Part shown: positions 36,383-43,891 of the stretch, one piece after another
Layout: every line of letters starts with the position of its first letter
Position numbering within the stretch: the first letter of the stretch is position 1
DNA from: Amycolatopsis lexingtonensis
GTDB lineage: Bacteria > Actinomycetota > Actinomycetes > Mycobacteriales > Pseudonocardiaceae
Length of the DNA stretch: 64,000 nucleotides
Assembly: GCF_014873755.1 (NCBI RefSeq)
Contig: NZ_JADBEG010000001.1
Location: 1,614,501 to 1,678,500, forward strand
Direction of reading: 5' to 3'
The notes under the pieces: model-generated
Databases searched by the model: none
The model's input: only the letters and a program-made list of their open reading frames with translations
What the model was told of the DNA's origin: nothing
Translations under genes and position numbers: made by a program

Positions 36383-37005
36383 GTCTGCCTCCGTTGCCCG
36401 AACAGGGTGATGGGGTAGGGGTCGGCGCCGGCCGCGACCGCGGTGAAGGTGAACCGCACCCACAGCGGCACGGCCGCGTCGGTGCAGGTACTGGAACAGG
36501 TGACGGCCGGGCTGCCCGGCTGGACGTTGTGCGCGACGACCACGTCGGACACCGGCGACGGCGAACCGAGGCAGCGCAGGCGGTGCAGCTCGGTCCCGGA
36601 AACGTAGTAGGCGACGATCGCGGTGCGCCGGGTCGCGGCCGGCGTGCTGGTGTCCCAGTCGTCGGAAAGCAGCCGTAGCACCGAAACCGGCGTCGCCGCG
36701 GTGCCGCAGACCTGGCCGCCCGCGTCATAGGCCGCGCCCAGCTGGACCGACGCCGAGAACGGGACCTTGCCGTTGGCGACCTGTCCCGTGAAGTCGCGCA
36801 GCCCGGTCGCGGCGACGTCCTGGGCGAAGAACGCCGAGCTCTGCTGGGCGTCGTGGGAGACGGCGAGGCGGGCGGAGGTGGCGTCGGTGTTCTTGATCGA
36901 GACCATCACCGCGGTGGCGATCGGCGCGGCGACCACGCCCAGGATCACGATCACGATGAGCAGCTCGATGAGGGTGAACCCATCGTCGGAGCGCCGGTTC
37001 AGCAC
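36379..37005 (-). CDS. Minor prepilin, PilW/GspJ-like
   Basis: A 208-residue prepilin with the canonical cleavage motif SDDGFTLIELLIVIVILGVV: Gly9 then Phe, with Glu at +5, and a hydrophobic helix. The globular domain has a few cysteines (CGTAAT; CLGS; CSSTC). The GTG at 37005 is preceded by GGGGAGG; it lies 7 bp inside the end of the previous gene. It probably joins the pilus-initiation complex with the PilV-like and PilX-like proteins. Confidence 0.82.
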   Translation of the reverse strand: MLNRRSDDGFTLIELLIVIVILGVVAAPIATAVMVSIKNTDATSARLAVSHDAQQSSAFFAQDVAATGLRDFTGQVANGKVPFSASVQLGAAYDAGGQVCGTAATPVSVLRLLSDDWDTSTPAATRRTAIVAYYVSGTELHRLRCLGSPSPVSDVVVAHNVQPGSPAVTCSSTCTDAAVPLWVRFTFTAVAAGADPYPITLFGQRRQT

Positions 37006-37439
37006 GGCGCCTCCCCGAGCCCGCAGCGCTTGCGCACCACGACTTCCAGGCGTTCGCTCGCGCGCCCGTCGCCGCTGGCGACCTGCACGGTCAGCTGCTG
37101 CAGCCCCGTGTCGGTGCCGCAGGTGGCCGACCACGCCGAGCCGGTCCAGTACTTCACCGAGGCCACCGAGCTGGTGAACCCCGCCGGCACCGTGAACCCG
37201 GCCGGCGCGGCGTACTTCGCGGGCGCCGCGCACGCGAAGTACCCGCCCGCCATGACCTGGTTCTCGATCGCCTCGACGAAGTCGCGGACGCCCGCGCCCG
37301 CGGTCGCCTGCTTGCGGTGGACGTCGGACATCAGGACGCTCACGCCGATGCCGCCGACGATCGCGGCGACCGCGACCCCCAGGATCGCGATCGCGACCAG
37401 CAGTTCGAGGAGGCTCTCGCCCCGGTCGTCGGCGCGCAT
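36999..37439 (-). CDS. Minor prepilin, PilV-like
   Basis: A 146-residue prepilin with N-terminus MRADDRGESLLELLVAIAIL: cleavage after Gly7, an unusual Glu at +1 and the conserved Glu at +5. The C-terminal domain has paired cysteines (YFACAAP, SATCGTD, RKRCGLGEAPC). Its ATG overlaps the PilC stop (ATGA) and its end overlaps the next gene by 7 bp. Confidence 0.8.
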   Translation of the reverse strand: MRADDRGESLLELLVAIAILGVAVAAIVGGIGVSVLMSDVHRKQATAGAGVRDFVEAIENQVMAGGYFACAAPAKYAAPAGFTVPAGFTSSVASVKYWTGSAWSATCGTDTGLQQLTVQVASGDGRASERLEVVVRKRCGLGEAPC

Positions 37440-38644
37440 CAGACGTGCACCTGGGTGAAGATGCCGTACATCGCCGACACGAGCGCGACCGCGACGAACC
37501 CGACGACCAGGCCCATCACCACGATCACGGCGGGCTCGAACAGCGCGGTCAGCTTCTTCAGCCGGTAGTCCAGCTCGCCTTCGTAGTACTGGGCGGTGAC
37601 TTCGAGCTGCGTGTCGAGGGTGCCGGTGTCCTCGCCGACGCGGATCATCTGCGCGGCGGTCACCGGGAACAGCCCGGAGCCGGTGAGCGGGCGGGCCAGG
37701 CCCTCGCCTTCGAGCACGGCGTGCGCGACCCGGGCGAGCGCGCGCATGAACACGCGGTTGCGCAGGGAATCCGTGGCGACTCGCAGGGCTTCCGGCAGCG
37801 GCACGCCGGCGCTGACCATCGACGACAGGATCCGGCAGAACCGCTCGACGAGCGCGTGCCGCACGGTCGGGCCGATGGCGGGCACGGCGAGGAGCACGCG
37901 GTCCCGCGCGTACCGCCCGCCCGGCGTCCGCACGCCGAGGACGTAGGCCGTGATCACGGCGGCGAGCCCGGCCAGCAGCGCCCACCACCACTGGCCGAGG
38001 AAGTCGGTGACGGCCAGCAGCATCCGCGTCGGCAGCGGGAGCTTCGCGTTGAGGCTGGCGAAGAACACCTTGAACCGCGGCAGCACGAAGGTCGCGAGCA
38101 CCACGACGGTGACGACGGACATCAGCGCGATCATCGCCGGGTAGATCAGCGCGGCCTTGATCTTGCGCCGGGCTTCGAGGTCGCGTTCGAGGTAGTCGGC
38201 GAGCTGGTCGAGGACGACGTCGAGCTGCCCGGTGAGCTCCGCCGAGCGCAGGATCTCGCGGTAGAACTCGGGGAAGATCTTCGGGTGCCGGTCGACGCAG
38301 TCCGACAGCCGGTCGCCGCCGCGCAGGCCGAGCTCGACGTCCCGCAGCATCCGGGCCACCGACGAGTTCGCGGCCTCCTCGCCGAGGATGCGCACCGCGT
38401 CGATGAGCGGCAGCCCGGCCCGGACGAACGCGCCGAGCTGGCGCGAGAGGTGCAGGACGACTTCGCGCTTGACCCGCGGCGCGGTCAGCTCGAGGCTGAG
38501 CACGCTCTTCTTCTCGGTGAGCTCGATGTTCCGCAGCTCGCGCTCGTACAGCGCGAGCGCGGCGGAGTCGAGGTCGGCGGCCTTCTGCACCCCGTGGGTG
38601 CGCTGCCCGTCCGGGCCGGTGGCGACGTAGGCGTACCGGTTCAT
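37439..38644 (-). CDS. pilC: Type IV pilus inner-membrane platform protein
   Basis: A 401-residue GspF/PilC platform protein with two repeated GspF domains. Features are LHLSRQLGAFVRAGLPLIDA, a second-domain counterpart LVERFCRILSSMVSAGVPLP, and three membrane segments including AALIYPAMIALMSVVTVVVL and a C-terminal helix. It links the PilB and PilT motors to the pilin pool. Both ends overlap neighbours by ATGA. Confidence 0.93.
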   Translation of the reverse strand: MNRYAYVATGPDGQRTHGVQKAADLDSAALALYERELRNIELTEKKSVLSLELTAPRVKREVVLHLSRQLGAFVRAGLPLIDAVRILGEEAANSSVARMLRDVELGLRGGDRLSDCVDRHPKIFPEFYREILRSAELTGQLDVVLDQLADYLERDLEARRKIKAALIYPAMIALMSVVTVVVLATFVLPRFKVFFASLNAKLPLPTRMLLAVTDFLGQWWWALLAGLAAVITAYVLGVRTPGGRYARDRVLLAVPAIGPTVRHALVERFCRILSSMVSAGVPLPEALRVATDSLRNRVFMRALARVAHAVLEGEGLARPLTGSGLFPVTAAQMIRVGEDTGTLDTQLEVTAQYYEGELDYRLKKLTALFEPAVIVVMGLVVGFVAVALVSAMYGIFTQVHV

Positions 38645-40170
38645 CGCGCGCCTCCGGTGAGGTAGATCGACCGCAGCACCTCGGCCGGGGTGGTGACGCC
38701 CTCGGCGATCAGCCGGAGCGCTTCGTCCTGCAGCGTCCGCATGCCTTCCTTGCGGGCCAGCTCGTGGACCTCGCGGTGCGGCGCGCTGTCCAGCACCAGC
38801 GAGCGGATCCCGTCGCTGACCGGCATCAGCTCGTAGACGCCGGTGCGGTCCAGGAACCCGGTCTGGGCGCAGAAGTTGCAGCCGGTACCCCGGACGAACC
38901 CGCCCGCCGGGCCGTCCGCGTTCATCGAGTCCAAAAAGGACAGCTCCTCGGCAGAGGGCTGGTAGTACTCGCGGCAGCGCAGGCAGATCCGCCGGACGAG
39001 CCGCTGGGCGACCACGGCGGTGACCGAGGACGCCACCAGGAAGTTCTCGATGCCCATGTCCAGCAGCCGGTGCAGCGCCGACGCGGCGTCGGTGGCGTGC
39101 AGCGAGGAAAGCACGAAGTGCCCGGTGAGCGCGGACTGCACCGCGATGCGGGCGGTGTCGACGTCGCGGACCTCGCCGACGAGGATGACGTCCGGGTCCT
39201 GCCGCAGGATCGACTTCAGGCCGTCGGCGAAGGTGACGCCGGCCTGCTCGTTGATCTGGATCTGGTTGATCGAGGACATGGTGTACTCGACCGGGTCCTC
39301 GATGGTCATGATGTTGCGCTCGGTGCTGTCGAGTTCGCCCAGCGAGCCGTAGAGCGTCGTGGTCTTGCCGCTGCCGGTCGGCCCGGCGCAGATCACCATG
39401 CCGTACGGCGACTGCAGCACCGCGCCGTAGCGCGCCGCCATCTCCGCGGGCATGCCCAGCTGCGGCAGCCGGAACAGCGGGCGGCTCTTGTCCAGCAGCC
39501 GCAGCACGACCTTCTCGCCGCCGACGACCGGCGTGGTCGCCACCCGGATGTCCACCGGCCGGTCCTCGACGGCCATGCTGATCTGGCCGTCCTGCGGACG
39601 GCGGCGCTCCACGATGTTCATCCCGCCGAGGATCTTGATCCGGCTGGTCACCGCGGGCCCCATCGAGCCGGGCAGGTCCAGCACGTCGTGCAGCACGCCG
39701 TCGATGCGGTAGCGGACGCGGACCCGCTCGGCCTGCGGCTCGACGTGGATGTCGGAGGCCCGGTCGCGCAGCGCCTGCTTGATCATCAGCGCGACGACGT
39801 GGACCACCGGTGCGTCGTCGTTCGCGGTGGCCGCCGGTTCGGCGCGGGAGGCGTCGCGGCGGACGGCGTCCCGCGCTTCGAACGCCTTGACCTGCTGGTC
39901 GACGCCGGTGAGCGCGCGGTAGGTCCGCTCGACGGTGGCGAGGATGTCGGCGCGGGCGGCGATCGCGATGGTCACCGGGCGGCCGAGGGCTTCCTGCAGC
40001 GCGGGCGCGGTGGCCGGGTCGGCGACCGCGACCAGCACGGCGTCTTCGCGGACGGCGAGGGGGATCGCGCAGAGCTCGCGCGCTTGCGCCTCGCCGAGCA
40101 AGTCGGCGGCGGCGCGGTCCGGGGTCACCGTGCGCAGGTCGACGGTGCGGGGCTGGGTGCGGAGTCTCAT
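38641..40170 (-). CDS. pilB: Type IV pilus extension ATPase
   Basis: A 509-residue GspE/PilB-family hexameric ATPase powering pilus extension. The N-terminal part (1-120) resembles the MshEN/GspE N-domain. The ATPase core has Walker A GPTGSGKTTTLYGSL, the Asp box MTIEDPVEYTM, Walker B ILVGEVRDVDTA and the His box HFVLSSLHATDAASAL. The zinc-binding tetracysteine is visible as RRICLRCREYYQP and GTGCNFCAQTGFL. The start ATG at 40170 overlaps the PilT stop. Confidence 0.95.
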   Translation of the reverse strand: MRLRTQPRTVDLRTVTPDRAAADLLGEAQARELCAIPLAVREDAVLVAVADPATAPALQEALGRPVTIAIAARADILATVERTYRALTGVDQQVKAFEARDAVRRDASRAEPAATANDDAPVVHVVALMIKQALRDRASDIHVEPQAERVRVRYRIDGVLHDVLDLPGSMGPAVTSRIKILGGMNIVERRRPQDGQISMAVEDRPVDIRVATTPVVGGEKVVLRLLDKSRPLFRLPQLGMPAEMAARYGAVLQSPYGMVICAGPTGSGKTTTLYGSLGELDSTERNIMTIEDPVEYTMSSINQIQINEQAGVTFADGLKSILRQDPDVILVGEVRDVDTARIAVQSALTGHFVLSSLHATDAASALHRLLDMGIENFLVASSVTAVVAQRLVRRICLRCREYYQPSAEELSFLDSMNADGPAGGFVRGTGCNFCAQTGFLDRTGVYELMPVSDGIRSLVLDSAPHREVHELARKEGMRTLQDEALRLIAEGVTTPAEVLRSIYLTGGAR

Positions 40171-41255
40171 GCCGGCACGCTCCGGGGCCGCGGGCGCGGG
40201 TCGATGTCCTGCGGGTGGAGGCTGCGGGCGGCCGCGTCGGCGGGGGAGACCAGGCCGGCCGCGACGAGCGCGGACAGCGACTGCTCCAGCGTCACCATGC
40301 CTTCGCGATGCCCGGTCACCAGCGCGTTGCGCAGCTGGTGCGGCTTGCCCTCCTTGATCAGGTTGCGCACGGCGGTGTTCGCGACGAGGACCTCGAACGC
40401 CGCGACGAGCCCGCCGCCGACGCGCGGCAGCAGCCGCTGGTAGACGATCCCGGTGAGCGCCGCGGCGAGCTGCACCCGCACCTGTTCCTGCTGCCCGGCC
40501 GGGAAGACGTCGATCATCCGGGCCAGTGACTGCGCGGTGTCGTTGGTGTGCAGCGTGGCGAAGACCAGGTGCCCGGTTTCGGCGATGGTGAGGGCGAAGC
40601 GGATCGACTCGAGGTCGCGCATCTCGCCCACCATCAGCACGTCCGGGTCCTCGCGCAGTGCGCTGCGCAGGGCGGCTGGGAAGGATTCGGTGTCGGTGCC
40701 GACTTCGCGCTGGTTCACCGCGGACCGCCGGTGTTCGTGGACGTACTCGATCGGGTCTTCGACGGTGAGGATGTGGCAGGCGCGCTCGTGGTTGATCCGG
40801 TCGATGACGGCGGCGAGCGTCGTCGACTTGCCGGAGCCGGTCGGCCCGGTGACGAGCACCAGACCCTGGTGCCGGCGGGCGAAGTCGCCGAGGATCGGCG
40901 GCAGGCCGAGGTCGGCCATGGCGGGGATCCGGCGCGGGATCATCCGCAGCGCGACGACGGTGGCGCCGCGCTGGGTGAAGGCGTTGCCGCGGACGCGGGC
41001 GTGGTCGCGCCAGCTGAAGGAGAAGTCGAATTCGTGGGCGGCGCGCCAGGAGCGGGCCTGGTCGTCGGTGAGCAGCTCGCCGAGCAGGGCGTCGGTGTCC
41101 TCGCCGGTGAGCACGGGATGACCGGCGACCGCGGCGAGGTCGCCGTGCACGCGCAGCTGGGGCGGCAGGCCGGCGGTGAGCAGCAGGTCGGTGCCGCGGG
41201 CGTGCCAGAGCGCTTCGAGCAGGCCGTCGGCGCGGCTGCCGGTCAGGGTGGGCAT
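40167..41255 (-). CDS. pilT: Type IV pilus retraction ATPase
   Basis: A 362-residue PilT-family ATPase. It lacks the zinc tetracysteine of PilB and has Walker A VTGPTGSGKSTTLAAV, the Asp box LTVEDPIEYVHEH, Walker B VLMVGEMRDLESIRF (including the PilT-type GEMRD) and the His box VFATLHTNDTAQSL. This implies dynamic, retractable pili and favours a pilus over a simple secretion system. CCGGAGGAACCC precedes the ATG at 41255; 59 bp separate it from the pilin gene. Confidence 0.95.
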   Translation of the reverse strand: MPTLTGSRADGLLEALWHARGTDLLLTAGLPPQLRVHGDLAAVAGHPVLTGEDTDALLGELLTDDQARSWRAAHEFDFSFSWRDHARVRGNAFTQRGATVVALRMIPRRIPAMADLGLPPILGDFARRHQGLVLVTGPTGSGKSTTLAAVIDRINHERACHILTVEDPIEYVHEHRRSAVNQREVGTDTESFPAALRSALREDPDVLMVGEMRDLESIRFALTIAETGHLVFATLHTNDTAQSLARMIDVFPAGQQEQVRVQLAAALTGIVYQRLLPRVGGGLVAAFEVLVANTAVRNLIKEGKPHQLRNALVTGHREGMVTLEQSLSALVAAGLVSPADAAARSLHPQDIDPRPRPRSVPA

Positions 41256-41314
41256 GGGTTCCTCCGGGGCGAGGGAGGGCCGCGGGGTGGGAATCCACCC
41301 CGCGGCCCGCGGAC

Positions 41315-41650
41315 TCAGTGGGTGCAGGCGCCGCTGGCGGTGACCACGCCGCCGGCCGCGAGGCCGATGGTGTAGCTCTTGGCAGCGGGAGCGTTCTTCA
41401 GGTAGCCGTTGTCCGTGAGGTCCTTCATGACGAGGGCGTAGCTGCCGGTCTTGGCGTAGAAGGCCTCGTCGGCGGTCTGGACGCTCTTCCAGTCGGTCTC
41501 GCAGGCGGCGGCCTGACCTTCGCCGTTGAACGCCTGCACGGCGAACACGACGACGCCGGCGAGGACGCCGAGGATCACGACGACGATGAGCAGTTCGATC
41601 AGGGTGAAGCCGTCCTCGTTGGCGCGGGCGGCACGCAGTCTTTCCAGCAT
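41315..41650 (-). CDS. pilA: Major type IV pilin
   Basis: A 111-residue prepilin. The leader MLERLRAARANEDG is cleaved before FTLIELLIVVVILGVLAG, with Glu at +5. The mature pilin is only about 97 residues, with one cysteine pair (AACETDW and GACTH) likely to close the D-region loop. GGAAGAACC precedes the ATG. Its place just before pilT-pilB-pilC and its perfect class III signal mark it as the main shaft subunit. Confidence 0.93.
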   Translation of the reverse strand: MLERLRAARANEDGFTLIELLIVVVILGVLAGVVVFAVQAFNGEGQAAACETDWKSVQTADEAFYAKTGSYALVMKDLTDNGYLKNAPAAKSYTIGLAAGGVVTASGACTH

Positions 41651-41693
41651 GGTTCTTCCTTTGCTTCGCAGGGGTTTCAGGGGTGTTCCGGAA

Positions 41694-42092
41694 TCAGCAG
41701 GCGGCCACCTCCGGCGATCGGGTCCCCTTCCAAGCGCCGGCGACCGCGCGCACGCTCACGTACGTCGGCTTGCTGTTGCTGAGCAGGGGGATGGTGACCG
41801 AAAGGTTCGTGGTGGCCGTGGTGTTGGTGGGGTTGTTCGGGGTCAGCGAGGTCAGCACTTCGAACCCCGGTGGCAGCGAGGCCGGGTAGGTCCAGCCGAC
41901 CGTGGCCGAGGGACCGCCGCCGCTGCTGTTGCACTTGACGTTGGAGAGGGTCGGAGTGTCCGGTGTGGACAGTTTCAGCGCCGCCGCCGCGGCGGTCCCG
42001 GGCCCGCTCTTCAGCCAAGCCGCCTCGGCCTGGCCGCCGATCGCCGTGGCCGCCAGCAGCGCGGCCGCGACGGCCACCCGGGTGGTGCTCAC
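41694..42092 (-). CDS. Small exported protein D of the pilus operon (FnIII-like)
   Basis: A 132-residue exported protein. A short signal ends near GGQAEAAW, then LKSGPGTAAAAA, echoing the AW-S-G-GT motif of its three upstream neighbours. The mature domain is beta-rich (TPDTPTLSNVKCN, ATVGWTYPASLPPGFEVL) and resembles a fibronectin type III fold, with cysteines near each end (VKCNSS; EVAAC at the terminus). It lacks a prepilin motif. The GTG at 42092 overlaps the previous stop. It lies 43 bp before pilA. Function unknown. Confidence 0.6.
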   Translation of the reverse strand: MSTTRVAVAAALLAATAIGGQAEAAWLKSGPGTAAAAALKLSTPDTPTLSNVKCNSSGGGPSATVGWTYPASLPPGFEVLTSLTPNNPTNTTATTNLSVTIPLLSNSKPTYVSVRAVAGAWKGTRSPEVAAC

Positions 42093-42556
42093 TGGCTCAC
42101 CACCGTGACGGTCACCGGGATCGTGAACACCGCGCCCTGGCAGGAGTCGTCGGCGGCGGCCGCCATCGACACCGCGGTGGTCAAGGTGAGGGTCGCGCTC
42201 GCCCCGGCGGCCAGTGCGGTGCTCGGCTGCTGCGCGATCCACGTCACGGTGCCGCCCGGGCAGCCGCCGGTGGCGGTCGGCGTCCCGTTCCCGGTGATCG
42301 AGCTGACCTTCACCGGGTACGGGTTCAGGTTGGTGATCCGGATCAGGGCCGTGCCGGACACCCCCGGGTAGAGCAGGCCGGTGGTGAGCGCCGAAGCGTC
42401 CACCGTCGCGGTCGACGGCGCGGACGCGGTGCCCGCCTTCGCGCCGGCCGTGCCGGAGCCGGAGCTCGTCCACGCCGCGACGGCGATCCCGCCGCCCAGC
42501 GTCGCGCCGACCACCGTGGTGACCACGAGCACGCGGCGCAGGGTCGGGTTGTTCAT
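42089..42556 (-). CDS. Small exported protein C of the pilus operon
   Basis: A 155-residue protein with an N-terminal signal/anchor (LRRVLVVTTVVGATLGGGIA) then VAAWTSSGSGTAGAKAG. The body carries LLYPGVSGTALIRITNLN followed by PYPVKVSSI, and a cysteine pair (GGCPGGTVTW; DSCQGAVF). The same pattern occurs in proteins A and B, so the three look like paralogous beta-sandwich domains. No prepilin cleavage site. Overlaps both neighbours by 4 bp. Function unknown. Confidence 0.6.
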   Translation of the reverse strand: MNNPTLRRVLVVTTVVGATLGGGIAVAAWTSSGSGTAGAKAGTASAPSTATVDASALTTGLLYPGVSGTALIRITNLNPYPVKVSSITGNGTPTATGGCPGGTVTWIAQQPSTALAAGASATLTLTTAVSMAAAADDSCQGAVFTIPVTVTVVSQ

Positions 42557-42990
42557 GGCTTGACCGCCGTTCCTGTGTACGTCAAGGGAAAAGTGAGGGC
42601 GCGGCACGCGGCGGGCGTGCCGGGGAGCATGTGCGTGGTGAGTGCGACGTCGGCGGTGCCATTGCCGGACACCGTGACGGGCGCGGCGAGCGCGTCCACC
42701 CGCACCGACGAAGCGGGGCAGGCCGCGACCGTCCGGCCCCGGTCGTCGACGGGCTTGCCGACCGCCGCCGACACCGCCTCGACCCGGATGGGGAAGTTTT
42801 CGGCGTTGCCGAGCCGGATCCACCGCGTCCCGGTCGCCCCGGGAAAGAGCGCGGTGGCCCGCCCCGGCACGTCGCCGATGGCGAACTGCTTGATGCCGTT
42901 GCCGTTCGCGGTGTTCGCCACCGGCGTCGGGCCGAGCGCGAACCACCCGAGCAGGACGGCTGCGAGCGCGCCGATCCGCCGCCTGGACAT
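42553..42990 (-). CDS. Small exported protein B of the pilus operon
   Basis: A 145-residue exported protein with a signal peptide (about 1-26). The body has ALFPGATGTRWIRLGNAENF then PIRVEAVSA, and a cysteine pair (AACPASSVRV; AACRALTF), matching the pattern of proteins A and C but more diverged. It starts 8 bp after protein A and overlaps C by ATGA. Function unknown. Confidence 0.6.
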   Translation of the reverse strand: MSRRRIGALAAVLLGWFALGPTPVANTANGNGIKQFAIGDVPGRATALFPGATGTRWIRLGNAENFPIRVEAVSAAVGKPVDDRGRTVAACPASSVRVDALAAPVTVSGNGTADVALTTHMLPGTPAACRALTFPLTYTGTAVKP

Positions 42991-42998
42991 CTTCCGGA

Positions 42999-43445
42999 TC
43001 AGGCGTTGGAGGACAGCGTGGCGGTGAGCGGCAGCGTGAACGTCTGGCTCTTGCAGGCGTCGGTGGCGTTGCCGTTCATGGTCGCGGTCAAGGTGTAGGT
43101 GCCTTCATCGTGCGCCGCGATGGTGCCCGCCAGGTCCCCGGGGACGCTCGTCACCGTTCCGGCGGCGCAGCCGTTGACCGCGTTCGAAGAGCCGTTGCTG
43201 ATGCTGTTCACCACGACCGGGTAGTCGTTGGGGTTGGAGATCTTCACCGTGAAGGTGGTCGAGCCGCCGGGGTAGAGCGCGCTGCCCGAGTTGCCTGGCG
43301 TGATCACCGAGGCGACATCGGTCTTCGAGGTGACCGAGCCGGTTCCGGCGCCGGTGCTCGTCCAGGCCGCGTAGGCGACACCGGCGACGGCGACCGCTCC
43401 GACGGCACCGAGGACGACCGCGGATCGCTTGCTGATCTTGCGCAT
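42999..43445 (-). CDS. Small exported protein A, first gene of the pilus operon
   Basis: A 148-residue protein with signal/anchor RSAVVLGAVGAVAVAGVAYA, then AWTSTGAGTGSVTSKTD. The body has ALYPGGSTTFTVKISNPNDY then PVVVNSISN, and cysteines NGCAAGTV and DACKSQTF. It is a paralogue of B and C. GGAGAG lies five bases before the ATG at 43445. It leads an eleven-gene co-directional array that continues into pilA and the pilus motors. I know no named family for it. Confidence 0.62.
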   Translation of the reverse strand: MRKISKRSAVVLGAVGAVAVAGVAYAAWTSTGAGTGSVTSKTDVASVITPGNSGSALYPGGSTTFTVKISNPNDYPVVVNSISNGSSNAVNGCAAGTVTSVPGDLAGTIAAHDEGTYTLTATMNGNATDACKSQTFTLPLTATLSSNA

Positions 43446-43891
43446 GGGTTCTCTCCAGGAATTCGCTGTGTCGGGGAGGCCCGGGTGGACCGTCACGAAG
43501 AGTGTGCGAATCCGGGGGTGCCCGGCACCTCAGGCGACCGGCCCGAGTGCGAAGGACAGAGGTCCCTTGCGCCGTTCGGCCCAGCGTGTTACGCGCGCGG
43601 GATCGAGCCGCGAGAACGGTGTTTCACCGGGAAAAAGTTCCGATACGGGACCGTGACCTGCGGTGATTCATGGTCTTTTCGGTCCGCCGCCGCAGGTCGG
43701 CGCGGCGGGCTCCCGGCGGTCGCCGAAGGGACGCGCGGGGCCGTTTCGGGCTCGGGGCGAGGATAACTTTCGGTGACAATTCCCCGCGCGATGAAACGAA
43801 GTGGCCGAAGACCCTCCGGTAGGCCCTTGACGCGCCTCCCGGCGTCGCCCGATCATTCCCGTCGCTCACCCCCGGGAGAACGAGGTACCCC
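43446..43891. other. 446-bp divergent intergenic region upstream of the pilus operon
   Basis: It separates the pilus operon (minus) from the EEP-phosphodiesterase gene (plus). No gene is seen. It contains an imperfect DosR-like dyad (43552-43568) and the palindrome GGTGCCCGGCACC (43517-43529), both on the pilus side, which could also be parts of a structured leader. I looked for a cyclic-di-GMP riboswitch and did not find one. Confidence 0.5.
43552..43568 (-). promoter_or_regulatory. DosR/DevR-like dyad upstream of the pilus operon
   Basis: On the minus strand it reads AAGGGACCTCTGTCCTT. The GGGAC-N4-GTCC core fits the DosR/DevR consensus (GGGAC-N4-GTCCC) at nine of ten fixed positions. It ends 107 bp before the first start codon of the operon. 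Only one copy was noticed, so chance is a real alternative. Confidence 0.3.

Noticed and set aside
33610..43445. Type II secretion system instead of pili
   Set aside because: A dedicated PilT-type retraction ATPase and a canonical small major pilin favour a type IV pilus, and there is no secretin gene.
43446..43891. Cyclic-di-GMP riboswitch upstream of the pilus operon
   Set aside because: I looked for GEMM-type conserved segments on the minus strand and could not find them; only short dyads are present.
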